64,000 nt of DNA from Corella eumyota (lineage: Eukaryota > Chordata > Ascidiacea > Phlebobranchia > Corellidae), in assembly GCA_963082875.1 (NCBI GenBank), contig OY720099.1, positions 17,217,066-17,281,065 of the forward strand. Direction: 5' to 3'. The notes below the pieces were generated by a model. The model was not told where the DNA came from. It searched no databases and saw only the letters and a list, made by a program, of their open reading frames with translations. Position 1 is the first letter of the stretch, and each line of letters opens with the position of its first letter. Made by a program: the position numbers and the translations under genes. Positions 22,007-41,200 of this stretch are shown one piece after another.

Positions 22007-22973
22007 TGTATAAATGTTTTTCGGTGACGCTGTTAGTTTTCTTTGTGGTTGGCCAAGCACTAGCTAAAGATGAACTTCTTAGTAGAGAAAAAAGATAAGC
22101 TGGCTGTCGTAAGACTTTTAAAAGTTGTCTTTTAAATATAGTAGGGTTTTATCATAGTTAAGTTCTATTTGGCTTGTTTAACAAAATCTTTTTAGCAACA
22201 TAATTTTTAACATCTTTTTTTAACAATTTTTTAGCATCTTGCATGCAACAACAAACTGAAATAATTACAAGTAGAATAATGGAACTAGAGGGCCGTAAGT
22301 ATTAAATTATTTTTACCTCTTGAAGTAAATCAAAAATCATATGTTAACCCCAAAAAAAATTTTGAAAGAAAATTTGTTTTCATTTTATTTAATTTTTTAA
22401 TAGAACTAATTCGCAGTGATGGTTACAATGATTACTTTTACCATCTTTCACCTAACCAATTAAGTTGGCAAGCGGCAAGGGATTATTGCATAGCGAATAA
22501 GGGGTAATTTAGCTCAATATGGAATGAGGAATGAAGCGACAAAACTGTAATTATAAATCCTAAAGAATTTCTTATAAATAGGATTATAGTTAAAACACCA
22601 TTCCCAGCACTTTTGACCTTATGTTCGATAACCACTACTTTTATATTTTATTGTTTTTGACTAAAGCACAAAAAACTTTTTTGTTGCAGAAAAATTGCTT
22701 ATGCAATAATTCAAGACCCAAACCATCGAGTGTGGATAGGTTTACGAAGATTCGGATCTGGGCCCCTATACCTGGGTTGACGGAACCGTGGCAACGAGTA
22801 GCCAAACATCATGGGGACCCTCACAACCTAATGGAAATGAAAGGTGCGTCAACTTGTGGCATAGAGGTTACACCCCAATTCCAAATAATAGTTTTCCTTA
22901 CACCATGGATGACGATAATTGTGGAAAAAAATTTTTTGCTCTTTGCGAAAAACAAATTAGCCGATGCCAATAA
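22007..22973 (+). pseudogene. C-type lectin pseudogene (gene 6)
   Basis: Exon equivalents: 22007 to about 22110, 22235-22294, 22404-22546 and 22690-22973. Exon 1 and the TATA promoter are gone, replaced by the breakpoint near 21890. Exon 2 has an in-frame TAA where the others read RRQAG (AGAGAAAAAAGATAA). Exon 4 is 143 nt instead of 142 with a stop near 22504, and exon 5 has an extra G in GGATCTGGGCCCC near 22760. The lectin motifs (NERCVNLWHRGY, DDDNC, FFALCE) are still legible and type-B-like. A host gene copy that died after duplication. AATAAA remains at 23141. Confidence 0.9.
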
Positions 22974-23159
22974 ATTAATTTGTTTCATAATTACTTTACA
23001 TAAAAAAGATTTTGTTAAATTTGAAAATTTGAATTTAACTAATTCAATTTTAATTTCATTTTACTTTACATTCTATAACTTTTAAATGATATTTTGTTAA
23101 TAACCTGTCATTGTAATACTAACCAGATAAAAAAACATTAAATAAAGACAAACATCCAA

Positions 23160-23743
23160 AAAATGGTTTTACATTGGCTATTTGCTCTAAAATATATGCA
23201 AATTAGCAAAGTATATTTTTAATGTAAAAGAGCAAACCACACCTTTGTATTACTAAATAACCAGGCCTAAGATTCTTGTTTATTAAACAAACAAAAAATA
23301 AGTTAATAATTCGAGACTTCAAGTTTCAATATTGGATAAAAAAAAAATTAGTTTAAAGTGGTTTTAAATTATAAGTTGATTATTTATATCAAGATTATTA
23401 TTGGGTATGTTAAAAAAATTTGCAAATTTTGCAAAAGCAAAATTCAAATGCTTGAACATCACATGTTTTTTAAACTCAGTCCAAAATGTCTGCAAAATGT
23501 CATTAATTATCTGATATTTCCCTATTTTTATAACATATTTTGACAACTTTATCCAAAACATGATTTCATTTTAACATCTTAGTTGTCTAATATCAAAATC
23601 ATGCCAAAAATTAATTGTTTAAAGAGTTTGTATAATTAATCATCAAGCCAGTCTAAAAACTGCATTAAAATAAACGAAAAAGTTCTTTTTAAATATGAAA
23701 CTTGGCTTAATTTTCAAGCCAAAATTGCGGCACGATGTAAGGC
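23160..23743. other. Spacer between pseudogene 6 and gene 7
   Basis: Holds a short PRKCSH exon-10-like scrap (near 23265-23300) and, from about 23480, the upstream region shared with the other lectin genes (ATGTCTGCAAAATGTCATTAA, TCAAGCCAGTCTAAAAA). No gene seen. Confidence 0.55.
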
Positions 23744-23752
23744 TATATAAAC
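23744..23752 (+). promoter_or_regulatory. TATA box of lectin gene 7
   Basis: TATATAAAC in the context GATGTAAGGCTATATAAACAG, about 78 bp before the ATG. The motif is kept although the surrounding spacer has diverged. Confidence 0.7.
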
Positions 23753-23821
23753 AGCTTGCTTTACAGCAAAATATTATAAAGTTTTTTCATTTAACAAACA
23801 AGGCAGAAAGGTCAAAGAAGC

Positions 23822-24954
23822 ATGATGTCAAGTATGTATAAAATTGTACTCTTTTATATATTTAGGTTTTTAATCAGTATGTGTTTTAAAATTAAATTTG
23901 CCAAAAAAATGATTTAAATATTTATTTCAATCTTTAACTTTGTTTATTATTTGTTTAGTGCAAAAACGTTTTTTTGTGACGCTGTTGGTTTTCTTTATTG
24001 TTAGCCAAGCACTAGCTAAAGATGAACTTCTTAGTAGAGAAAGACGACAAGCTGGCTGTCGTAAGTTATTAAAAATAATGTTATTTCTAAATTTTTACAG
24101 GTTTAAGAATAATTGTGTGGATGCATTATTTAACAGAATAAATTTTTAGCAATTTTGGGTAAGTTTTCTTCACAATTTTTTTAGCATCCTGTCTGCGACA
24201 ACAAACCACAATGATTTTGAATAGATTAGATGAAATTGAAAACAGTAAGTATCAAATAATTATTACTTATCTCATTGCTCTCTGTATAAAACAAAATTTA
24301 ATGCAAACAAAAAAAAAAATTTTTAAATTTTACCACTTAAAAAATAAATTTGCGAAAATGTTTTTAACTGTACTACGTTTTTGACAGAACTAATTCGCAG
24401 TGATGGTTATGATGGTTACAAATATTTTTTGTCACCAAATATAATGAACTGGCAAGCAGCAAGGGATTTTTGCTTGTGGAAGGGGGCCGATTTAGCTCAA
24501 TATGGAATGAGGAATGAAGCGACCAAACTGTAAGTAAGATAAATCCTAAAAAATTTCTTCTATTTAGGATTATAGTTAAGACACCATCTTCAGCACTCGA
24601 GATCTTGGGTTCAATACCCACTACCTTATAGTTATTGTTTTTGGGTAAGGCATAAAAAAACTTTTTTGTTGCAGAAAAATTGCTTATGCTGTTATCCAAG
24701 ACCCAAATGCTCGAGTATGGATAGGTTTAAGAAAAACCGGATCTGGCCCCTATACCTGGATTGACGGTACCGTGGCAACGAGTAGCCAAACATCATGGGG
24801 TCCCACACAACCTAATGGAAATGGAAATTGTGCTAACTTGTGGAATAGAAATTACTATCGAGGTGGGGTCAATTTCCCCTACACAATGGATGATGATAAT
24901 TGTATAAATGCCAGGTTTTTTGCTCTTTGCGAAAAACGTATTACTTACTGCTAA
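23822..24954 (+). CDS. Secreted C-type lectin, gene 7 (type C), 5 exons
   Basis: Exons 23822-23831, 23959-24060, 24185-24244, 24388-24529 and 24675-24954 sum to 594 nt (197 aa). Signal peptide ends SQALA, then KDELLSRERR. CPSCLRQQ replaces CTPCLQQQ of gene 5. Lectin domain: NWQAARDFC, WIGLRKTGSG, QPNGNG, NCANLWNRNY, DDDNC, FFALCE, ITYC. Differences from gene 5 cluster in the loop between QPN and DDD (YYRGGVN versus RRSGRG), where ligand contacts usually lie. Poly(A) signal at 25131. This is the last lectin before PDE8. Confidence 0.9.
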
Positions 24955-25287
24955 AAGGAATTGTTTCATTATCACTTTATATAAAAAGGAATTAACTAAA
25001 CTTTGAGAATATAAGTTAAATTTATCATATTTTAATTTCATGTTTATGTTGTATATCATAACTGTTAAATGTCTTTTATTTATAACCTTTCGATGTATCA
25101 CCTATTTAGCATTCTGGATAAAAAACAGTTAATAAAAAACCACACTTAAATATTGGTTTAAGATTTATGATTTGACTCTGAAATAAATTATAACAAGGCA
25201 AAGGCCATATTTATTATTATAAGACAAAACTAATGTATTGGCTATTAATATTTCTACAAAGGTTGAACAACATAACGAATTAAATTC
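24955..25287. other. Gene 7 3' UTR and downstream DNA
   Basis: Copy of 19717-20047. No separate gene seen. Confidence 0.6.
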
Positions 25288-26100
25288 ACTTACTTGTTTG
25301 GAAATGTCACGTATAAATTGCTTGCAAATGTAATTAAGATAAAAAATAAATTATGCATCAAAACCTAATAATCAACATAAATATAAGGAAGACTGCATTG
25401 TTAGTTATTGTAACTTTTGTTCTACTTCAACCAACACCTGTTTTACAGTAAAACTTTAACGAAAATAAAACTGAATCTTAAATCAAATTTTAAGAAAAAT
25501 CGAATTTAATTTGTTTACGCGTGACTTAACTCATGCATGACTGTGTTTTTTTTGTTCATATATATTTTATTTCCAGAAGAGGTGAAATTTTTAAACTTAA
25601 CGTTTAAATAAATTCACCTTTTTACATTCCTTAAAAATAGTTTTAGATTCCCACCCTCAATAAATATTTTTACGTTTCTTAAATCTGACTTAGATGTCAC
25701 ACATCCAGTTTTATGCTACTGGGGTCTAGGTCAGGGTTTATTGTCGTTTATTTGGGGGAGGGGGGTAGTTATTGTAGGGGTCTAATAACTTGTTTGCTGG
25801 TACTATGGGGTAATTTATTCACCTTCTAAATTAAATATTGGGTAATTTATTCACCTTCTAAATTACATAACTACCAGCAACTTGGTTCTAAAACAATTAA
25901 AAATTTTCCTTTTTCATCTGTATAAATCTCCATTCAAAATTCTCTTTCTATCTGTTTTAAATTTGAAATAGTGCAATAATTTAATCGGTTGACAAGTATG
26001 TATCATAAAACAGTTATTCCAAGTGAGACTAAAGTGAAAATGAGAGAAAAAATAGTGGAGTAGGTAATTATAAAAAGAACCTATAAAGTCTTCGATAAAG
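25288..26100 (-). pseudogene. Copy of PRKCSH exon 1 and 5' flank
   Basis: Second copy, about 5,230 bp from the first. ATG at 25396-25398, with an in-frame stop within about 9 codons. Upstream landmarks as at 20289 and 20745. It runs on without a break into the DNA next to the PDE8 3' end, which I take as the ancestral PRKCSH-PDE8 intergenic arrangement. Confidence 0.85.
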
Positions 26101-27458
26101 ACCAAATTTTACAAAAAAATATGATATAAAAATTTACAAAGAACAATTTTGCCATGGATAAAATTAGAGTTAAAAGCGAAAACATGTGAAGTAGAAAATG
26201 CTGAAAAATGGGGGGTGCGGCTTAAAAATCTATGGGTAAATACAAACGTAGTTAAGCGATATTTTAAAAATGGTACTAAACAGTTAAAATAGGTGTTTAA
26301 ATAAAATATAAAATCCCAGTTAAAGTTTATATAAAATGGATATAAACCCTACGAAAACTTAAAATTTTGCAGAATAAAAAAAAGTAATACAATTTACAAG
26401 AAAATATACCAAATTATGTTCTAAAATAATATGCAGAAGTAATACTGAAATAGTAGTCATGACGCTATAAAAAAAAATAGGAAAAAATACAATTTTTTCC
26501 ACGAAAAAGATATACTTAAGATAAGTAACATGCTTTTCGCAGACACTATTCTGTATAAACTCTTCCTTTTGCCACAAAACACAATTTAATTACAGCAATA
26601 AAAAAAAAACATACCCTCTCGCAATATAGAAATTTGACTAGAAAAAATTGTTAAGTAAAAAAAAATCGAGAAAGTGTGACGAAGCCATCGTCAACAGAAC
26701 GAGTAGTTATTTTTTTTGAGAGCAAACTCTGCCAGGTGTGACAAATACCCGAGGTAGGCTAACGAGCAATGACGTCAAAAATGAGTTTTTTACCCTGTTG
26801 AAAAGTATTTTGTAAAAAACAAAGAAAAACTGGTGCAAAGTGCTCTCTGTTTTTAGCACCGCGTAAAAATTCAAAGTCCCAAATAAGATACCTCAATACT
26901 TGCTTAATTAATCCGCATTTATACACCTTGCCAAAAAATTATTCGAATTAATATTAAATAAAAATTCCCAATGTGTTTAAATTAAAATTTAAGGGTCTGT
27001 TCAATTGGGTTGTTATTTTAGGTTGAAAGAAAAGACTTTTTAGCGCACAGTGTGTTTTAGCAGGAGCAGAATTTTAGCGATTGTGAGTCTAATTGGATAA
27101 ATTAATCTTCTTATTTTAAATAAATTTTAACAGTGGCAAAATTTTGTTTCCGAATTCAAGTCCAAAACGAGTTAAATTTCTAGGTAGTGTTTAGATTTCC
27201 TGGGTTTAACCCAAAAAATTAAGAATTACAATCAAAATGGTGAGAATTCGTTAAAGAGAACTTTAGAATTACCCAAAATCCTAAAAGATTTCTAAAAAAT
27301 GTCTACCCTGTTGAAATGTTAAAAAAATTGTGAAAAAGGCAGTTTTTTTTTCATGTGTGCGTTTTAGGCAGTGAGAAACAAGACGTCAAAATGAGTGGCA
27401 ACGTCAAAAATAATAAAGTGGTGACGTCAATAAAACCACACGATGACGCTATTGTCGC
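26101..27458. other. Spacer leading to the PDE8 3' end
   Basis: AT-rich, no gene recognised. Its left 1.1 kb is duplicated at 20851-21890. The stretch 27256-27458 is unique in the window and probably includes the PDE8 3' UTR (minus strand). Confidence 0.6.
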
Positions 27459-36085
<8,627 letters not shown>

Positions 36086-37597
36086 TTTTATGTTTATTCA
36101 GCTAAGGGAGCCAAAAATTAGTTGATGCATGTTATTCCAAAATTAAATTGATTAAAAGCGGTCCACAATGTTGGAAGAAAAACACTCGTACTTTTATAAT
36201 GCTATCACCATAAACAAGAGCTCTACATAATTTTTTTTGAAATTAAATTAAGTAAATTACAAAATTTCTGAAAAATAAATTAAAGTTTTATTTGCTAAAA
36301 ACTGGAATTTAAAATTCTGCAAATACAACAAAACCAACATAGTTGTAGAATATCTAGTAATAATACCGTAAACAAAATATAAAATAATCCAAAATCGGTT
36401 GGATAAATAAATTTGTAAAAAAAGTCTTTATGTAAATAACCTAATTAATCTTTATTTGCAAAAATAATGTTACTCTTACTAAATGACTATTTGAATACAA
36501 CTCTATTTTTAATGTTATAGAATATGATATAAAATCATAAAAAAACACCAGTTTTCTACTATTTACAATAACAAATAATCAATTGATTCTTACTTTTGAT
36601 TAAGATATATATAATGAAAAAAAACATCAAGGTTTTATAATCACCTTAACCTTGAATTTTTGTGAATAAATTTAAGAAATGCATCATCATGCGTGCAGGT
36701 GTAACAATTTGTTTTACAAGTTTTAGTGTACAGAGAATAAAGCAATCTAAATAATTCATAAAGCCAGACTATTGGAATTAAACCATTCTATCAGATTTAC
36801 GACGTCATAAAAAACAAAAGCCGATAGCTAAGAAAAAAACATTGTGTTAAAGAGCTTAAAGTTACTTTTAAAACCTAACAACTTAACTTAGAATATAAAA
36901 AATAACTCAGCCATCTTTGAAAAATTTTTTTGTAAATTTTTTTATAATATTTACAGCTTTAAGCTTAGTTTTAAAAGCATTTTATTTGATAACCATTAAA
37001 AGCAATCTATAAATTTTATTGCTTTAGTTTTAATGGCATGTTTACATTTAACACACCTGGTATCGAAATTTGTAAAATAAATCTCGTTCTTTGATTTTTG
37101 AACTTTTTAATCTGACAACAAAACCACAATGTCGTAGCCAAAAAGAAAAACACCGTTAACGATACAACAAACTAATCATAATTAATGTTGTTAGATTCTG
37201 ACCTAGCCCAAAACTAATCTAGTAACAATAAAATCGATATATAATAAGCGAAAATATAACATTGCGCTTTTCTGACATGCGCTTAGCTTTTCTAACAGGT
37301 CAGTCCAATTAATAACCGCCTTCGCCAACCCGGGCGGTCCACAAAAATCAATAAAAAAACGAAACAAAGCTCATTACCCCCCACCAACGGTTCGAATATT
37401 GCGTATATAAATACGGTGCGCGACGCATTTTTACAAAAAACAGATGGAAAATGATTTTATTTTTAAAATTATATTAATACGAATTTCGGATGAATAATAT
37501 TACCTCGATGCATTAATAAATTAAAGAACTTGAAAAATAAATTAACAATTGCACCAAAGGACTAATTAAAACTATATTTAACATAGTTTGAAATATC
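36086..37597. other. PDE8 upstream / intergenic region
   Basis: Holds the PDE8 5' UTR and promoter region, then AT-rich DNA. A less AT-rich patch lies at 37300-37430 and carries CCCGGGCGG, GCGTATATAAATACGG and GCGCGACGC. No exon or RNA gene could be assigned. Confidence 0.5.
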
Positions 37598-37858
37598 AGT
37601 ATGGTGTAGTGGTTAGAACACTTGGCTTCACAACATGATTTCCAGTGTTCGAACCCCACTGCTGTCATACCAAACGCCTTTAAGTAAAAGCGCTATGAAT
37701 GTTGTAAACTTATGCTGAGCCATTTCTCAATCAGCAGCATTGTTTATAGTTAAGTATATTTTTTTATATCTAAAACTGCCAAAGGATACTTGAGACTTGG
37801 TAGGTGAAATAAGTGTTACTTTTTGTTTTCCCACATCGAGGGTAAAACAATACGGAAA
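37598..37858 (+). mobile_element. Old, diverged tRNA-derived SINE
   Basis: All parts of the SINE are recognisable (TATGGTGTAGTGGTTAGAAC head, CAATCAGCAGCATT, CCACATCGAGGGTAAAA end), but divergence is much higher than in the copies at 38-42 kb, so this insertion is older. Confidence 0.8.
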
Positions 37859-38246
37859 AAAAAAAAATATATAAAAAATATACTATTTTCTTTCACCACC
37901 TGCACTTTTATTTGGTACACAACAAGCAACCTGTTTATTCTGGTAATATCTTAATTTACAACAACTAATAATGCAGGCAATTTTAATAGCAACAAAAACT
38001 CAAAAATTAGACAAATAATTTTTCTTTAAACAAGAAAAAAAAATCAGAAATAAAAAATTCATAAATAATTTTCCCTAATCTAAGGTAGTAAAAAACTAAG
38101 GCAATAAATAACCTATGGTTATAAAGATAAAAAATATAACATAGATAAATAATTTTCCTTAAAATAAAATAAATACGTGTGAAACTCAAAAAGGTGTAAA
38201 TTATTATTTTTATCAACTATAATTCATTTTATTGAATAGTTTGGTT

Positions 38247-41200
38247 TTAGTAAGGATGTCTCTCTCGTTCTGTCACGTAGTACATAACCTTTTGTTCATT
38301 TTCTAATTGACCTTTAAAGTTGTTTGGTGGTAGGGGAAGAATAGGATTAAATGGAAACTGTTTGCTCCAACTCAAAGTGGCAGAGTTCTAAAAGAAGAAA
38401 TATAAAAAAGATTTCGTTGAGAAAAAAACTTACAACCTTAGATGTTCTGGATAAAAATAAATTATGAAAGCATACTATTTTTTTTTTTTCGAATATATCT
38501 TTAAACTTGATGTGGGAAAGTCGAATGCACGACTTAAACATAGAGTAACATCAGTTACTCCGACCCAGTCTCGAGTTGCCTTTGGCAGTTTGGGATATTA
38601 TATAGATTATAATTGCCTGATAATTATACTGCTAATTAAGTGCTGGCTCAGCAGGAGTTCGAACCGTTTATAGCGCTTTACTCAAGGGCGCTACAGCTTG
38701 AGATCAATGGGGATTGAACCCACGACCTCATGTGTGGTGAACAAGTGTTCTTACCACTACACCACGCTGTCGGACTTACAAGTAACAACCTTAGATGTTT
38801 TGGATAAAAATAAATTATGAAATCATACTATATCATGCCAGCAATAAGAATTAAACACTGGACCTAAGGTTTTACAAAGACGCAATGTCGAATGTCTTAT
38901 ACAACCATTTCTATTAAAATAAAATTTAAAATGCAATTTTTAATAACTTTTAAATTTTTAATTACCTTTCCATATGTAGTGTTGCCAACTGTGGATAATC
39001 GCCAAATATTTGGCAAGATGTTTTCCACAAAATTCTTAACATCTTTGTAGGACAAGGAATAGGGAAACATTTTTGTTGGCTCATAATCTTCAATTAAGTA
39101 GGATTGTAATGCCCCTCTGTATAAAAAAAATGTTAAAATCGATCACTTTTTATTTTTGAACATTTTATATGAATAATTTTAAAATAAAATACTATAGAAC
39201 ATAATTTGAAAATTATTAAAAATCAGTCTTACCTGACCAATTTGATTAAATGACTTTTTGAGTCCACTAGAATTTGTCCGGCTTGTGCAGATAGTTCTAC
39301 AACATGATGTAATTTCTTAATTCCAACCAACTTGGCAAACAACTTCTCTATATCTGTTGAATCTGTATTAATTGTCGTGAACGACTCAATTTTTTTGGCT
39401 GTCGAGTAATGGTGGCTAACAAAAAAATTGAGATATTCGCGAGCTAATTTGTCTAAGCCGATCTCCGTCAGTATTTGAAAGGGTAGATACTCTCGTAATA
39501 AAGGAGGGGAGAATGTACTCTGTAAAAACATATTAAAATAAAATAACCTTGAAGTTTATTAAATCGGCAATGAATGTGGTGGTTAGACATTTGGCTTAAC
39601 CATCTAAATTCTGGGTTTGATAGCCACTGATTCCATGCTTTTTTTGTATATATCTTTATCCTCGATGTGGAAAAGTCGAATGCGCCACTTAAACATAGAG
39701 TAACATCAGTTACTCCGACCCAGTCTTGAGTTGCCTGTGGCAGTTTAGGATATTATAGATTATAATTGCCCGATAATTATGATGCTGATTAAATGCTGGT
39801 TCAGCAGGAGTTCGTACCGTTTATAGCATCTTACTCAAGGGCGCTACAGCATGAGAGCAGTGGGGATTGAACCTACGACCTCATGGGTGGTGTAGCAAGT
39901 GTTCTTACCACTACACCACGCTGCTGTAGTACCCTTAAGTAAAGTACTAACACAAACTGAGCTCAAACCCAAAACTGGGCTAGTGAAACAAATGTGACTT
40001 TATGTTTAGGCTGTTAAGATAGCCTTCTCACATTTAAAATAAATAAAAACAAAAAAATGTTATTCCCTACTGAAGTTTTTGACATTTATTGATTCGTGCT
40101 TTTGTTGTCTTACCTTATGAGAATCTCTCACAAGATTAGCCAACGTTGTTTTATTATCTTCATGAACCCAGAACATCAATGCACCACTGTGTTTTAGTTC
40201 TTTAAAGATTATACCAAGACAATCAACCAACTCTTCATAACTGCTCACATACTAGAAATCAAGAAAATGTTACAGATTTGAATAAGCTAGTTCTTGATAG
40301 AAAAAGTCATCTTGACCGGCAGCGTGGTGTAGTGGTAAGAATACTTGTTACACCACACATGAGGTTGGGGGTTAATCCCCACTGATCTCATGCTGTAGCA
40401 CCCTTGAGTAAGGCACAATAAACGGTACAATCCCTGCTGAGCCACCACTTAATTAGCAGTATAATTATCGGACAATTATAATCTATAATATCCCAAAACT
40501 GCCACAGGCAAATCGAGACTGGGTCGGAGTAACTGATGTTACTCTATGTTTAATTCGCACATTCTAAAAAAAAAATATTACCCAAGCACATTACAGCATG
40601 GAAGCCATGGGGATCAAACCCAGGACCTCCTGTGATAAAGCCAAGAGTCAATTACACTGCTAACTACTACACCACACTTCCATGTTTGTTGTTCTATTAT
40701 ACCAATGGCTCTAACTTAACTCAAAAGCAACGATAACATGGTTAACATGTAGAACATATATAAGCAACAACCTTTAATAAATCCCACATTGTTTCAGTAA
40801 AATCCAAAAATTTTCTTAGCTCAATAAACCCAGATTCAAATTCCTTTTCTTCTTCATTTTCTTCAGATAAAAATGTTACAAAAATGTGTAGATTTAAAGT
40901 TAAAAACAAAAAAATTATTTTTAAATTCCTGTTACCTTTTGGTTGTGCCTTTTTAAGTGAAAACCGATCAGAATTCATTGAATTAATCGCCATTTTAATT
41001 TTATCAGCAACTGATTTTTTGACCGTTGTCTGATCTTCAGTCTGCAAGTAAAAAATTCATCATTTTTGGTGAAATAAAAAAAAATTAAGATTCTTTAGGA
41101 TTAAAAACAATTCTTACTTTATTTTCATCTTCCCCTTCTTTAAATAACTCTGCCCAGATAACTTCTTTATCTTTGAATACTTTTAACAAACCTAAATTTA

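Noticed and set aside
22621-23085. 154-codon frame in the lectin pseudogene region
   Set aside because: Runs through an intron and out of the lectin frame; an accident of the disabled gene copy.
38007-38216. 69-codon minus-strand frame near the ZWILCH 3' end
   Set aside because: Composition is only Phe/Ile/Tyr/Leu from AT-rich DNA, with no domain, splice sites or conservation visible.
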